NCBI GenBank assembly: GCA_024752435.1
Contig: CP103031.1
Location: 1,546,001-1,610,000, forward strand
Direction of reading: 5' to 3'
Source: Allantophomopsis cytisporea
Lineage: Eukaryota > Ascomycota > Leotiomycetes > Phacidiales > Phacidiaceae
DNA: 64,000 nucleotides
Part shown: positions 47,210-60,100 of the stretch, piece by piece
Position numbering within the stretch: position 1 is the first letter of the stretch
Layout: the number at the start of each line of letters is the position of its first letter
Notes under the pieces: generated by a model
Databases searched by the model: none
The model's input: only the letters and a program-made list of their open reading frames with translations
Told to the model about the DNA's origin: nothing
Translations under genes and position numbers: made by a program

Positions 47210-48582
47210 GTTGAAAGGCAGACTCGATAGAAATGCTATTGTGATTTTCCGTCTGTTTGGAAGACAATTTTATTGTTTATTTGATGCGGATGCACCTCGC
47301 CTTGGTATCGGGGTTCCGTTTGCAATGAATTTCCAGGCCGATGTTTTTGTCCAAATTTCCAGGAATATCATTCGATTTGAGCAACGGACTTGCAGTACGA
47401 TCCTTTGAGATGATTTTCGAAGGTTTTTTTTATTTTTTGTTTTTCGAAGTTGGAGAAGTTGAAGAAATTGTGAGGAATTAGCTGCGGTAGTTTCTCATCC
47501 CAATCTCATGATGGCATCAGGCCACGCATAACAAAGTACTACAAAAACTTGGATCGCCCAAGATTCTACAAAGAAATAGAGGACCAGCTTCAGCCCAAAA
47601 TGTAATCCATCAAATGTCGCATATGTTCTATGAGTAACTTTCACTAAATGGCGGGTGACCTACCCCTGCACACGAAGAGCTGATGTGCTACATTGTATAT
47701 CAGGGAACTTACATCTATTGCTTACACCATTTGCGCTCAGTTACTACAAAGCCATTTATTTAGTTTCTAGCAATCTCAAGAAGTTGTAGCGTTGATAATG
47801 AAGAGGGTGTACTAAAAGTTGGAAAAGACCCCTTGACTCCTCTGTAGCATGCAAGGCGGAGAAGGTTTAGTCGGGGCTGAACAACAATGGTCTTACTCCT
47901 GAGTACAGACGGGATCGTGGGTGTACATGGTGGAACTTGGAGAGTCCGACTGTAGCAGCTGATGATTCCTATGATACTAATTGGTTTTGACATCCGAATG
48001 AACAAGAGTGTGAGGGAGGTTTAAAGAGATCTGGGCATCGACTTCGACCGCGAGACGTTGGATGTTGAGCCGTTGAGAATCGCTTACTTCGGCGTGGTGG
48101 GAAATGGGCGACATTCATGCCAGGCTAGTCAGGTAGGTATCGATCATACCATCGAACTAATGCTAGATCTGAAAGCATGTTGTCATGCCACATATGGCGC
48201 TTTCTACTGCTTACGTAGAATTCTATACATCCTCTGTTTTCGTGTCCAAAATGGAATGCTACGCCTGGGTTGACAAGGTCCCGTTGTAAACATTCTTCAA
48301 CCTGTTATCATTCAGACATTGGCGCTTTATTAACTATGCCACGTGAAATAGCTGCGGTTTCTTTGTAGTTGAGCGCGGCTGCAGAAATTTGGGATAGATA
48401 TTAGGCACGCTTTAGAAGTTAGTGGTATGCAAATTTGTGAAACATCCAAACATTCAAACGTCTAAACGCCCGGAATATCCAGAATGCATACAAACTGAAG
48501 TAGTCAGTCAGACAATCAGTCGAACGCATGGGCTTAGAAACATAGTCTAAAGCAGCTTCACAAATTGGTATTTTACACTATA
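47210..48582. other. Intergenic region
   Basis: Upstream of the TPR-like gene and downstream of HTS1. ORFs at 47760-48005 and 48058-48273 are unsupported. Nothing else noted. Confidence 0.5.
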
Positions 48583-50570
48583 CTACGAAGCTGGGACAGC
48601 ACCAATAACCTCGGGTGTCGTTGCATCCTTCTTTTCGGAGGCCTCCTCCTTTGGCACATCCAGTTCGCTCGTCAATGGTTCCGAGCGCTCTGGCTTCTCG
48701 CCTTTGATACCGCCAACAACTCTCAATCCATCAGCGTGAAGGACCATCTCGTCAAGGTCGGCCTTTCTCTGAATTCTCTTTCTGATCTCCTCAACAAGAT
48801 CACTGGTGTTGATCAAGACACCCTCCTTTTCTGGATGGCCCTCACGAAGACCCATCTCCTTAACCCTGACCTTTCCTTGTGCGACCTCATCTTGTCCAAG
48901 AACAACAGCGAATGGGACACCGTTCACCTCTGCTGCCTTGAACTGGTTGGGCAACTTTGGCTTTGTTTTGTAAAGGAACTCGGCCTATTGACTGTATTAG
49001 CAATCTCTTGTTTTGACAAGTATTCTCAACATACCTTGATACCAGCCTCCCATAGCTGAGCACAGATTTCCATTCTCTCCTTCAACAAACCAGTGAAACC
49101 CTTGCCACCGAAAGCCATAACGTAAACATCAGTCTCGTTATTTCTAACAAGCTGTGCGTTCTTGTCTGCAGCCATTCTAGCCTTGGTGATGGAGAAAATT
49201 CTGTCAACACCGAAAGAGATACCAACACAAGGAATTTGAGTCTTTCCAGAGAACATGCCCACAAGATTATCGTAACGACCACCTGCTGCAACACTACCAA
49301 CACCAACACTTGGGTCAGACGATCGATCCTCATCAAAATCTCCACTCTTTCCGGATGACTTCTTAGAAGACTTTGATTTGACATCCGCGGCACTGGCCGC
49401 TGGTGCAGAGCCCTCAGTGACAACTTCGTAGATGAGTCCAGTGTAGTAATCTAGACCTCGAGCCAAACTGAGATCGAAGGACACGTTGGAAAGTGCCTTG
49501 AATGCACCAAGGTAGGTGAAAAGTAGATCCATCTCTGCAAGACCTTGCTTCATAGATTCGTTGGCCATGAGGACTTCATCAGCTTGAAGCTTCTGAAGGA
49601 GATCCGTTTGGCCCTTTTGCACAACATATTGGCCAATCTTGTCGGCGATATCTTCTGCAAGTCCCTTCTCCTCGGTCATCTCCTTCTTGACCTCCTCCCA
49701 TGGCTGCTTGTCCAACTTGTCGACTGCAGATGAGATGGTGCGGATCTTATCAGTTGGCACACCACAGACCTCGAAAATACCATCGAGAATCTTACGGTGG
49801 TTGAGCTTGATAGTGTATCGTCCGTTCCAGCCCAAGCCCTCAAACACCTCGGTTACGATGCGTACAATTTCTGCGTCTGGAAGCATAGAGTCGTAAGAAC
49901 CCGCAATGTCAAAATCACACTGATAGAATTCACGCATGCGGCCCTTCGTCATAGCAGGTTGATCTCTTCGGTAGACCTTGGCGATGTGGTAGCGCTTGAT
50001 TTGTTGAACATCTCTGTTCATTGCCAACCATCTAGCAAATGGGACTGTAAGATCATATCTGAGAGAACAAAGCTCTCCACCCTGGTCAGCCAAGTCATAG
50101 ATGAGCTTGCTGTCCTCGCCGTATTTGCCAGAAAGAATCTCCTTCAATTCGAAGACTGGGGTATCAATCGTGACAGCTCCGTGGCGTTTGAAGACCTCGG
50201 TAATCGTGGAGAAGATCTTATCACGAATGACCATGTCCTTTCCTTCCCCTGCTGTATGTCAGTTTGGAGACTTGAGATATTTGAGTTGTCGTAAGAATTG
50301 TTGACGGCGACACCTCTTCGCATACTGACAGTCCTTGGTGCCCTTTGGGGTCTTAAGCTCAAATTTTGTCTTCGGCGCCATATCTTCTATTTGAGTTTCC
50401 TCGGTTTCAGTCTCTTTAGTATCTTGCCGTCTTGAAAATGCACCTGAGAAAGTTCGTAGCGTTAGAAGCTTTGGTGGGGAACTTCGCGCGCTGCAAAGTA
50501 GCGGGGTACGTAGTAACTTTACAGATCGGAAAGATCGTGAGAGCGTATGGAAAGTCAAATTGGGACGCAT
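48583..50570 (-). CDS. HTS1: Histidyl-tRNA synthetase, probable dual cytosolic and mitochondrial
   Basis: Exons 50570-50330, 50251-49035 and 48984-48583 give 619 residues. Class II motifs are visible: motif 2 region (REFYQCDFDIAG), the HisA signature LARGLDYYTGLIYEVV, AAGGRYDNLV and motif 3 GISFGVDRI, with an anticodon-binding domain at the C-terminus. The first 45 residues are Arg/Ser/Leu-rich without acids, a mitochondrial presequence, and a second in-frame Met at residue 64 begins MAPKTKFELKTPKGTKD, the usual cytosolic N-terminus. Yeast HTS1 makes both forms from two starts. A Ser/Lys-rich insertion after EGSAPAAS is typical of fungi. Intron 1 has a GTCAGT donor. Confidence 0.94.
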
Positions 50571-50831
50571 TCAAGCATCAATACAGAATGATCTAGAGAA
50601 CAACGAAAGAAATGTGTGAATCGCTTTATCTAATGACCTCAAAAAATCTCACGAGGCTGTGACTCAAATATCCTCCAAGGCTGGCAAATCACAATCGTTC
50701 ATGTTTGTCATGAGTCGGCCACCCTACCAGCTTGCAAAGCTCAAGCTCGGTCTTTTTGCATTTCCACTCTCAGCTCCCTTCATACTCTTCTACCACTCTT
50801 CACGTGTATCAGCACCCATGTAGAGCTCATC
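50571..50831. promoter_or_regulatory. Shared promoter between HTS1 and VPS33
   Basis: Only 261 bases separate the divergent start codons, so both promoters and leaders are compact or overlapping. Confidence 0.6.
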
Positions 50832-53128
50832 ATGGCTCCTCATGCTGTGCTCGATACTGACCAGATCAAGGAAAAAGCGAGAAAGGACCTTCTGTATCTA
50901 CTTGAAGGCGTAAGTAAGGCGGATCCGTCCCGCAATCATCACCACACAAGCTGATCAGTGTCTTTAGGTTCGTGGGAAGAAGAACTTGATACTTGAGAAG
51001 GGATTGGCTGGACCAATTGGCATATTCGTCAAGTTCCCAACACTTCAGGATTATGGTGTTGATAAGCTGTTCTTTCTGGAGAACGGAAACGCCGATACCA
51101 GCCAGAGAAATGTGGTCTTCATAGCTTCTGGAGAGAGTGCTAAACATGCCCAGTCTATAGCAGGTATGTTTGTAATTGAAATATTTCCCCTTCATTGGCC
51201 TCTCCTTTTCAAAGTAGAGGGCGTAGACAATTTTCCTACTCTGCGTCTTCAGTCTGGATGCCTACATTGACAAGTTTTGGACCATAGACTTTGTGTCTAC
51301 TGTGCATCTCCTTCCTACTCATGTGTCGGGTGCCCTTGGGACTTACTGACATTACTCAGATCATATCAAAAGACTTCAACGAGAAAGTCAGACCGGTCAC
51401 GAGTTTTCGATCTTCTGGGTTCCGCGACGAACGCTCGTTTCCGATCAAATTCTTGAAGAAGCTGGAGTGTTGGGTGATGTCAACATTGCCGAGTTCCCCT
51501 TATACTTTGTTCCTCTCGAGAAGAACTTGTTGTCTTTGGAATTAGAGGACTCCTTCACAGACTTATATCTGCGACATGATCCCACTCCAACCTTTCTAAT
51601 GGCTCGTGCCCTTATGCTGATTCAGCAGAAGCATGGTCTCTTCCCTCGGATGACTGGTAAAGGAGACAATGCAAAGAGGCTATCTGATTTGTTGGCACGT
51701 ATGCGTCAAGAGGTGATTGCTGGCGAAAGCAGTGCTGTTGGAAACCAACTTGGTTTAACACCCAGCACCACCATTGATAGCGCAATCATCATCGATCGTG
51801 AGGTCGATTATGCAACACCTCTGCTTACACAATTGACTTACGAAGGTCTCATTGATGAAGTTGTTGGCATTCACAATAACCAGGCAGACATAGATTCATC
51901 CATAGTCGGTGCTGCACCAACAGCCCAGAATGCGAAAACCGTGGGAGCATCAACTGTTCAAAGTAAAAAGCGCAAGATCCAGCTTGATTCATCGGATAAG
52001 TTGTACGATCAACTACGTGATACGAATTTCGCGATAGTTGGTAGCCTTTTAAACAAGGTTGCCCGTCGTCTTCAAAACGATTACGAAAGTAGACATGGCA
52101 CAAAGAGTACCGCAGAGCTGAAAGAGTTTGTCGGGAAATTGCCAGGTTATCAAGCGGAGCAACAGAGCTTAAAAATTCACACTGGGCTTGCTGAAGAGAT
52201 CATGAAGCATACTCGCACTGAACAATTCGGTCGCTTACTTGAGGTTCAACAAAACCTCGCCGCTGGGGCTGAGCCTACATATCAGCACGATGCCATCGAG
52301 GAACTGATCTCGCGAGGCGCACCCCTACCAGAGGTCTTACGAATCCTCTGCCTTGAGTCATGTATTGCTGGTGGTATTAAGCCAAAGGATCTTGAAAATT
52401 TCAAGCGTATGATTCTTCAGGGTTATGGTTACCAACACATCCTAACTTTGGATGCCCTGGAGAAGCTTCAGTTACTCTTGTCCAGGTCTTCTAACGCAGC
52501 TCTCATGATACCCATGTCTGGAACCGGTGCCAATGCTGGAACAAAGACGAACTACACTTACTTGCGAAAACAACTACGGTTGATTGTGGACGAAGTCAAT
52601 GAGCATGACCCGAACGACATAGCATACGTGTACAGCGGCTATGCGCCTCTTTCCATTCGTCTTGTACAATGTGTTCTTCAGAAACAGTACTTGATTGCTA
52701 TGACAAGGGGCGGAAATGTGGAGGGGACTACTGGAACAGCAAGTTCCACCAATGGCTGGAAAGGATTTGAGGAGTCCGTCAAGCATGTCCGAGGAGCGAC
52801 GTTCGACGAAATACAGAAAGGAGAGGATAAAGCTGTGAAGGCAAGAGCTTTACTCAATGGATCTGGCGAAAAGAAGACTGTTCTTATTGTGTTCTTGGGG
52901 GGAATAACATTCACCGAGATTGCAGCTTTGAGATTTATAGCCAAGCAAGAAGAAGGTATGTTAATTCAAGTGTTTTCTATAAACCTCTGCTGACAACTCG
53001 ATCTTACAGCACGAAAACATATCGTTATTTGCACAACCTCGATCATAAGTGGGAACAAGATGATGGACGCTGCTATTGAGAAGGCACAGTTGGGAAAGAG
53101 TAGCCTCGAGGAAGCTGTGGCTGCATGA
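50832..53128 (+). CDS. VPS33: Sec1/Munc18 protein Vps33 of the HOPS/CORVET tethering complexes
   Basis: Binds SNAREs and drives their assembly for fusion at endosomes and the vacuole. Exons 50832-50909, 50968-51163, 51360-52955 and 53010-53128 give 662 residues. The N-terminal domain reads KARKDLLYLLEGVRGKKNLIL, then LEKNLLSLELEDSF, DSAIIIDREVDYATPLLTQLTYEGLIDE (the central SM-family motif), the helical lobe, and the C-terminal VLIVFLGGITFTEIAALRFIA with VICTTSIISG. Length and order fit Vps33. Intron 2 is unusually long (196 nt). It shares a promoter region with HTS1. Confidence 0.94.
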
Positions 53129-53793
53129 GGCTTGAAGGAGGATAAGCCAACGTATATCACGACCTCATCATGTGAATACTAGAATTAATTTTGATGACAT
53201 TATAATGAAGAAACACGATGATAACCCTACACTTTTCAATTCACGATGAGTGACTTCTCATGATGAATACCTTACTTCCCTCTTAAGATGGTAGCGGAAT
53301 GAATTTACCGAGTCCACGTGACTTGATGGATTCGAAATAGATTCAGAATGCTTCCGTCAGTCCAACGATGAGATAACATATTAGCCAGCAGCTGGACGAA
53401 ATCATCGCTAAATCTTGCGAAACTGTGCGCTACGATTCAATTGCGGAATTCCGACATTATATAGCTCAACGAGGGTGCATATCGGACTTGTACACCTGGT
53501 TTTGCCTGAAGGCATGGAATTGCCGAATGCGACGGATCTGCCCATGTATGATGGACTCTGAATTGTATATCCATAGTCACTGACAAAGACTCCTAGAATT
53601 TGCGTCCAAGAAGTCTCTCGAAGGACAATGCGATTCAGGTGATCGACCTCCAACGAGTGTTACTGATATATATATGAAAGTACATTTGGAGTTCTCGATA
53701 TTGCGACCCAACAGCCGACGATAAATCCAAGTCCTATATATCAAAGATAACGCTGCAGGACAATTACTATTGTTGTTCAAAAACATTATCAAG
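53129..53793. other. Intergenic region
   Basis: VPS33 3' flank and promoter of the amine oxidase gene. Short minus-strand ORFs lack support. Confidence 0.5.
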
Positions 53794-56700
53794 ATGGCTT
53801 TCGTATCTCAAATGTCAAATCAGGACGATTCTGGTGATATCCTGATGGGCCTGCAAGAACTAGATTCGCATCTGGCTATATTCGATGAGACTCCCGGTCC
53901 CAATAAAGTATCTGCAGCTTCAAGTCCTCTCTCCGATCAGGGATCCGAACAATTTCTAGATGCCCTCGAACAAGCTCCATCTGTTACTCAAGAGGAGATC
54001 CATGACGAACCTCGGCCTTCAGGTTCAGTGCAGGATAGTACGACCCGCTCGAGTCATGTGGACCCACCGCAAGGGGAAACAAAGGTCTATGAGTATGCAA
54101 TCCTTCTTCACTGTTTTAACACAAGATGAAATTTTACGCTCGCAAAGTTTAGCATTGACATTTTCAAGATCCGAGCAGCTTCTTACGGCAGCGCGAGCCT
54201 GTCTTACCCATATCAAAGCGGAGCACGCAACAGACTCAATGACGTCCTCAATCCTCACCGATGCCACTGATAACTCGTCAGCGAGGTCATCCTTATCGAG
54301 TAAGGCAACTTCACCTGCCGACTTTGATATTCGGTCAAGAGAACCCACACATATAGCTTTGCCGGGTCGACACAAATTCAATGTGCGACCTCGTGTTTCT
54401 ATCCCAACAGACATTGCTGCTTCCGAGTATGCTCGCCAATGTATCGCGGCAGCCGAATCTTCACGTCTGAATCCATTCACTTTGCATCCGGATGAGTATA
54501 AAATGCTACGGAATCATATAAGTCCTGCTCAGGTCACAACTTATCTGAATCTTCGAAACGGCATTTTGAGACTATGGATACGAAATCCGTTGATTGGTGT
54601 CATGAGGGATGAAGCTGTTGGATGTGCCAAAGATTCGCGTTGGTTCGATGTTGCGAATGTCTGCTACGAATGGCTGATGAGAATGGGATACATCAATTTC
54701 GGCTGCCTGGAGAATACAAGTTTTCGAAACTCGGGCCCACGAGGTACGAAACGCAAGAGAAAGACCGTTGTGGTCATAGGAGCTGGTATGTCTGGCCTGG
54801 GATGTGCTAGACAGGTAGAAGGTCTGGTCGCTCAGCTTGAAGACCGCTTCGTGGAGAAAGGAGAAGATCCACCAAAAGTCGTGGTACTTGAGGGACGAGA
54901 CAGAATTGGTGGCAGAGTATACTCTCGTGCTTTTAAATCAAAACCTGAAATATCCAATTTACCGGAAGGCAGTCGCTGCACTGCTGAAATGGGTGGAATG
55001 ATTATCACAGGCTTTGATCGCGGTAATCCTTTGAATGTCATTGTACGAGGTCAACTCGCACTACCATATCATGCTCTCAGACCAACCACAACCCTATACG
55101 ATTCGGATGGTCGTCCCGTTGATCATCAACAAGATCAACTCGCGGAAAAGCTGTACAATGATGTTCTTGAGCGTGTGAGCGATTACAAGTTTAAAATTGA
55201 TCAACCACATACTGTAGACGGAGATCGAGATATGGTTTATGCGGGCAGAGATACGACATCGGAGAATTCCAAGACAATCTCAGATGTAGAGGCAGCAGCA
55301 GCGCTGGGTACGAAGAGTAACAAGATCTTAATCTCTGGTGGTCCAGCGCCAGAAGTCGTTCCAGTCTCTTCTGATCGTTTGACTGGAAGAGCACATCTTG
55401 AACCGGGAGTTCCAGCTATTCACAAGGCCGCATACAAGGCGAAGAAAATGGGATGGTCACTGAAAAAGGGCATCAAAGAAGAGGATGATCTTGATTTGGA
55501 GTCAGACGCAAAAGCAGACCGGGCAACTATGGGATCAGTTATGGACGCTGCCATTCACAAGTACATGAACATTGTTGATATAAACCCTCAAATTCTCCGA
55601 CTTATTAATTGGCACATTGCAAATCTCGAGTATAGTAATGCCATCAGTACTCGAGAACTCAGTCTGGGGGGATGGGATGTTGATGCTGGTAACGAATGGG
55701 AAGGAAAGCATACACAAATTATTGGCGGCTATCAACAAGTTCCAAGGGGTCTCTTAAACTGTCCTACACGTCTGGAGGTTTTGAGGAAGAGCCCAGTAAG
55801 CAAGATTTGCTATAGTGCGGACCAACAGTTGAAGCCGTCGTTGATTGAATGTGAAGATGGCTCAGCCTTTGAAGCTGACTATATTGTTTCTACAATTCCG
55901 CTTGGCGTTCTCAAAGATCAGAAAATTTCTTTTGATCCACCATTGCCGGCATGGAAGACTGGTGCAATTGAAAGGCTTGGGTTTGGTGTCCTGAATAAGG
56001 TAGTTCTTGCATACGAACAGCCATTCTGGGATGAGAGTCGTGATATCTTTGGCGTTCTTCAGAACGCTACCATTTCTGATAGTCTCAATCAAAAGGACTA
56101 CGCAGCGACTAGAGGACGTTTCTTCCAGTGGTGGAATTCTACGAATACGAGCGGCTTACCATGTCTAATCGCACTCATGGCTGGTGATGCAGCATTTTCT
56201 ACCGAAGAATCAGGCAATAACGAACTTGTTAACGAAGCCACAGCGGTCTTACGACGAGTATTCGGACAACACGTCCCAAGACCTATAGAAGCCATAGTTA
56301 CTCGATGGGGCCATGATCGCTTTGCACGAGGAAGTTACTCTTACACTGGACCTGATTTCAAGTACGACGATTATGAAACGATGGCTAAGCCGATCGGCAA
56401 TCTCTTCTTTGGTGGTGAACACACCTGTGGCACACACCCAGCTACTGTTCACGGTGCTTACATGTCAGGACTGCGAGCTGCTTCGGAGGTCCTAGAGGCT
56501 ATGCTTGGTCCGATCCACATCCCTGAACCACTGATTCTTCCCAAAGAGTCATTACTTGCCACAAACAAGCGCAAAGCCGAAGAAATGGCTCAGGCTGAGA
56601 TAAAAAATCCGACTCAGGCTAGACTGGAGGCTTATGAGCGGGAATTGTGGGATGCAGCATATACAGTTCTCGGGCCACGACCAATACAACCTCCCAAAAT

Positions 56701-57148
56701 TGCTGCAAATCCTTACATTCTTTACAGCAAGGAGAGATATGAGGCTGCAAAGCATCGGTGTGATGAAGGTCGCCGACCTGGAAAGTCGAAAGCCGTGCCA
56801 AATGAAGTCAGAGGTATGCTTGCGAAGATGTGGAAAGAGGCTCCTGAGGAAGAGAAAAAGCCTTTCATTGAGAATGCGGAGAAGTTAAAGCAGAGATATG
56901 CCGAGCTCGTCAATGAGTTCAAGATCGCTAGCAAGAAATGGGATGAGGATGCGTTAGTTTTCCGAAGGAAATATGAAGTTGAACATCCGAGTGTGCCTGG
57001 CCCTGAGGAGAGGGTTGAGGGATGGGATTCACCGGGTAGGAGAGATAGGAGAGCTAAGCGAGTCAGCACTGCTGGCGCATACGTTGAGAAGAGTGAGAGT
57101 GAAGAGGATGAAGGTGAAGAAGAAGATGAAGATGTGGATATGGACTGA
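53794..57148 (+). CDS. LSD1-like histone-demethylase homologue: SWIRM, FAD amine oxidase, HMG box
   Basis: Exons 53794-54092 and 54148-57148 give 1099 residues. Order: acidic Ser-rich N-terminus, SWIRM (about 205-285), split FAD amine oxidase (about 305-885) with VVVIGAGMSGLGCAR, REL..GGWDVDAG, the Lys in FGVLNKVVL (equivalent to the catalytic Lys661 of human LSD1) and FFGGEHTCGTHPATVHGAYMSG, then an HMG box (about 950-1030) and an acidic tail. There is no Tower insertion for CoREST, as in other fungal homologues that carry HMG boxes. The 55-nt intron is my choice because the frame shifts there; its donor is GTATGC and the acceptor CAAAG. Demethylase activity is inferred. Confidence 0.88.
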
Positions 57149-60100
57149 GAAGCCATCTACGAGTTGCTTGGTAGAGGATGCTTGGCTGATTGTGCCTGTA
57201 TTATAGCTTGTATTGACTCGGCTGAGTTTGGCCGAGCAGCAATTGTGACGGTAGCTTCATTTTCACCGTAAATAATTTGTTCGTAACCTTTACTCTGTAC
57301 GCTTTGCATGGTTGATATTTCTCGGGTATATGTGCTTGTGTGCGTTTTGTTCTTGTTTTTCCATCATCCAAGTCAACTGTCTTAGTCTTGGGAAATGGCC
57401 ACATGATTCTCAGCACTTTACAGGCCAGAAACTATTCACATACTTTTCCATCAGCACTCAATATTACCCATAGTCCACACAATACACGGATAATACCAAT
57501 CCCTGGAAGTGGCGATATTCATAATTACTCGTAATCTCCACCCTACAATTGACTCTACATACTTCAATGAGATGAAATATACTACGCAAATATCATGTGT
57601 TATCTGTGTACCAACCTTGGCTCACACCCCCCGCAATCTAGCTCCGAAGTGAGATCAGCCTCCCATCTTCAGATCTGTCCATGCCAAGAGCATCGTTCGT
57701 CACAGTGGATGGACGGTCCGATACATCACATCCAACGTCGCCCCTCCACAATTCAAAGGAAGCACGTGCAGGAGAGCATCATATCTCAGCAGCATCCGCG
57801 AAGCCCACAAAATGAGAAATGATAGCATATAGTAGTGTGAGTAATATAGAGTTTTCACCTTGAGCTGCCACCCTGGCTGTGTAACGTTCGCTCAACGTCG
57901 GCCCTACCTGCATATCCACGGTTTTTATGGAGTCTTCCCCGCCCTCGGATGTTGAGTCTTTCTGGGGTAGAGCTGGCTGTGGGGCGAAACCTGCCGGGGA
58001 TGGTGGAGGGTGATATTCTGATACTCGTGATGGGGTGGTTGTCTCGTCGCTCTTGTCTTGCTTTTCTGCTTCTCATTGCTACCGTATTCATATCGCAATA
58101 TTGGAGGGGACCCCTACGGAGTCATGACCTCGTCCATTTTCTCGTTTCCATTCGTGTGGAATTTCTTTCACTCTTGTTGAGGGCTTGGGGTTGGGCCGTT
58201 ATGCCGAGACATTCCTCGTGCCATGTGCTTTCGTATTTGACTCTGCCGTGAATGGCCTCTTCTTTTGCTTCTGGCCGAAGGTATGCGGATGATTTTACAT
58301 GTGCAATGTGCCGGCTCTTTCTCTTTGTTACATCGTTATCCATGTGTATGAGAAAAGCTTCGTGACTCGCATGAGGTTGGGGTCTGGATTCAGTTGTGAT
58401 AAGATGATACATGTTCTTGGGTATGGATGGAACGATGTGTACAGTATCGAATGGTACAAAAGTCATGGCACGAAATGTTGGTTGGTAATGAAAAAGCTGA
58501 GGTTCAGGTACGCCCAAAGGGCGCGCCTACAGTTGGAGTTTGCGCATAAGGTTTGAGGTCCTCCGAATGACAAGATGGCCTCAATACTTTTGACTTCAGT
58601 ATCGGTTGAATTGAATTATCATATCAATATGTGACTGTTATGACTATTATGACTGGGATGTATCTCTTTCTCTCCGTATCTCTCTCCGTATCTCTCTCCG
58701 TATCTCTCTCCGTATCTCTCTCCGTATCTCTCTCCGTATCTCTCTCCATACCTGTGCTCTGTAGAAGAATCTGCTATAGATTTCTATGGACAATCCCAAG
58801 GTCAAGGACTGTTACAATGGCGGCATCAAGTTGTGCTCCATAATGACGATACAAGTAGAGTATCTCTGCTCCACTCAATGTTCTTATGGCTATTCTCCGA
58901 CCTTCTTCGCTATTCTAACCGTTTCATGGGCTATTCAACGTCCACTATAGGTCTGTGCGCCCTGCGGAAACTTCTTTAACTCGATAGCCCTGGCCTAACG
59001 ATGGCCGCCCGCTTTGTTACCCGTCCACACCACTCTCTTTATGTTCACACTCGATTTTGCATGAGGACAGTTCAATATTCAATAGATATTCATCGTCGAC
59101 TTTCATCATCTTCATCTTCATCTTCATCGTCAACACCGGCACCTTACCTCATCACTCCACAGTTACGCATTGTTTTCTGTTTCTTTCTGTAATTCTGTAA
59201 CATTCATATTTATGGTTCTGCAACTTTGGTACGATTATCGAGCCTTCAGTCCTGTTACCTCGTTTCTGTTCGACAAGTCAAATACATCATTGGGTACCAA
59301 TACTAAGTAAAGTCAGCCCCAGACTCGGGATTCTTTATTCCGGATAGGGCATTCATATCTACGATCATTCTCTCCCAAATAGCCTCATCGTGTGAGTAGA
59401 GTACGAGGTCGAGTTGTTTGTGTAAATCTCAGTGCAGACATAATAGGGAAGTATCGAGCATCTCCCAGTTGGGTGTTTCTCTGGTCTATGGTCTGTGGTC
59501 CATGGTCTATTAATCCTTGGTTGGCCTGCTGCTGGTTAAAGGTCGAGTCAAGTCTCAGATCAAGGTACTCAGAGATCATCATCCGCTCTCTGAGTATCCT
59601 ACACAGTAGGAGTGGGAATACTGAACCATCATCACCGGCAAAGAAAACACTATCATCATAATCATTCTTATTCGTCCGCCCATGTCCAGGTTTTTTTCCC
59701 TTCACATAATAATATACCTCACTCACTCGCAGCGACAAGAAACGCCTCGATACATTTGCAGCTTAGTTTGCTCAACTGAACGCAACCCAACACGGCGGCA
59801 CCTCGAGAATCATCCATAACTCGTCCATCAAGACCAAACCCCTTCCACCCACCAACTCTTTTGTGAGGGCCAACAAGGGCGCGCATCAGTCATCCATACA
59901 CATCGTTTTGGCTGTTTTTAGTCGCCGCCATCTATCCGGAATCGTGCACCGAGCAATCGAATATCTCACATCGCACTCCTTCAACCTTGCACATCGCATA
60001 TCGCACATCCTTTCCTTCCCGTAAGTCTCTATTCATACCACTATCGCCTCGCCTCCCCAGTCGCCCTACCCCTCCCCCTCGCATTTCGTTCGCATTGTTG

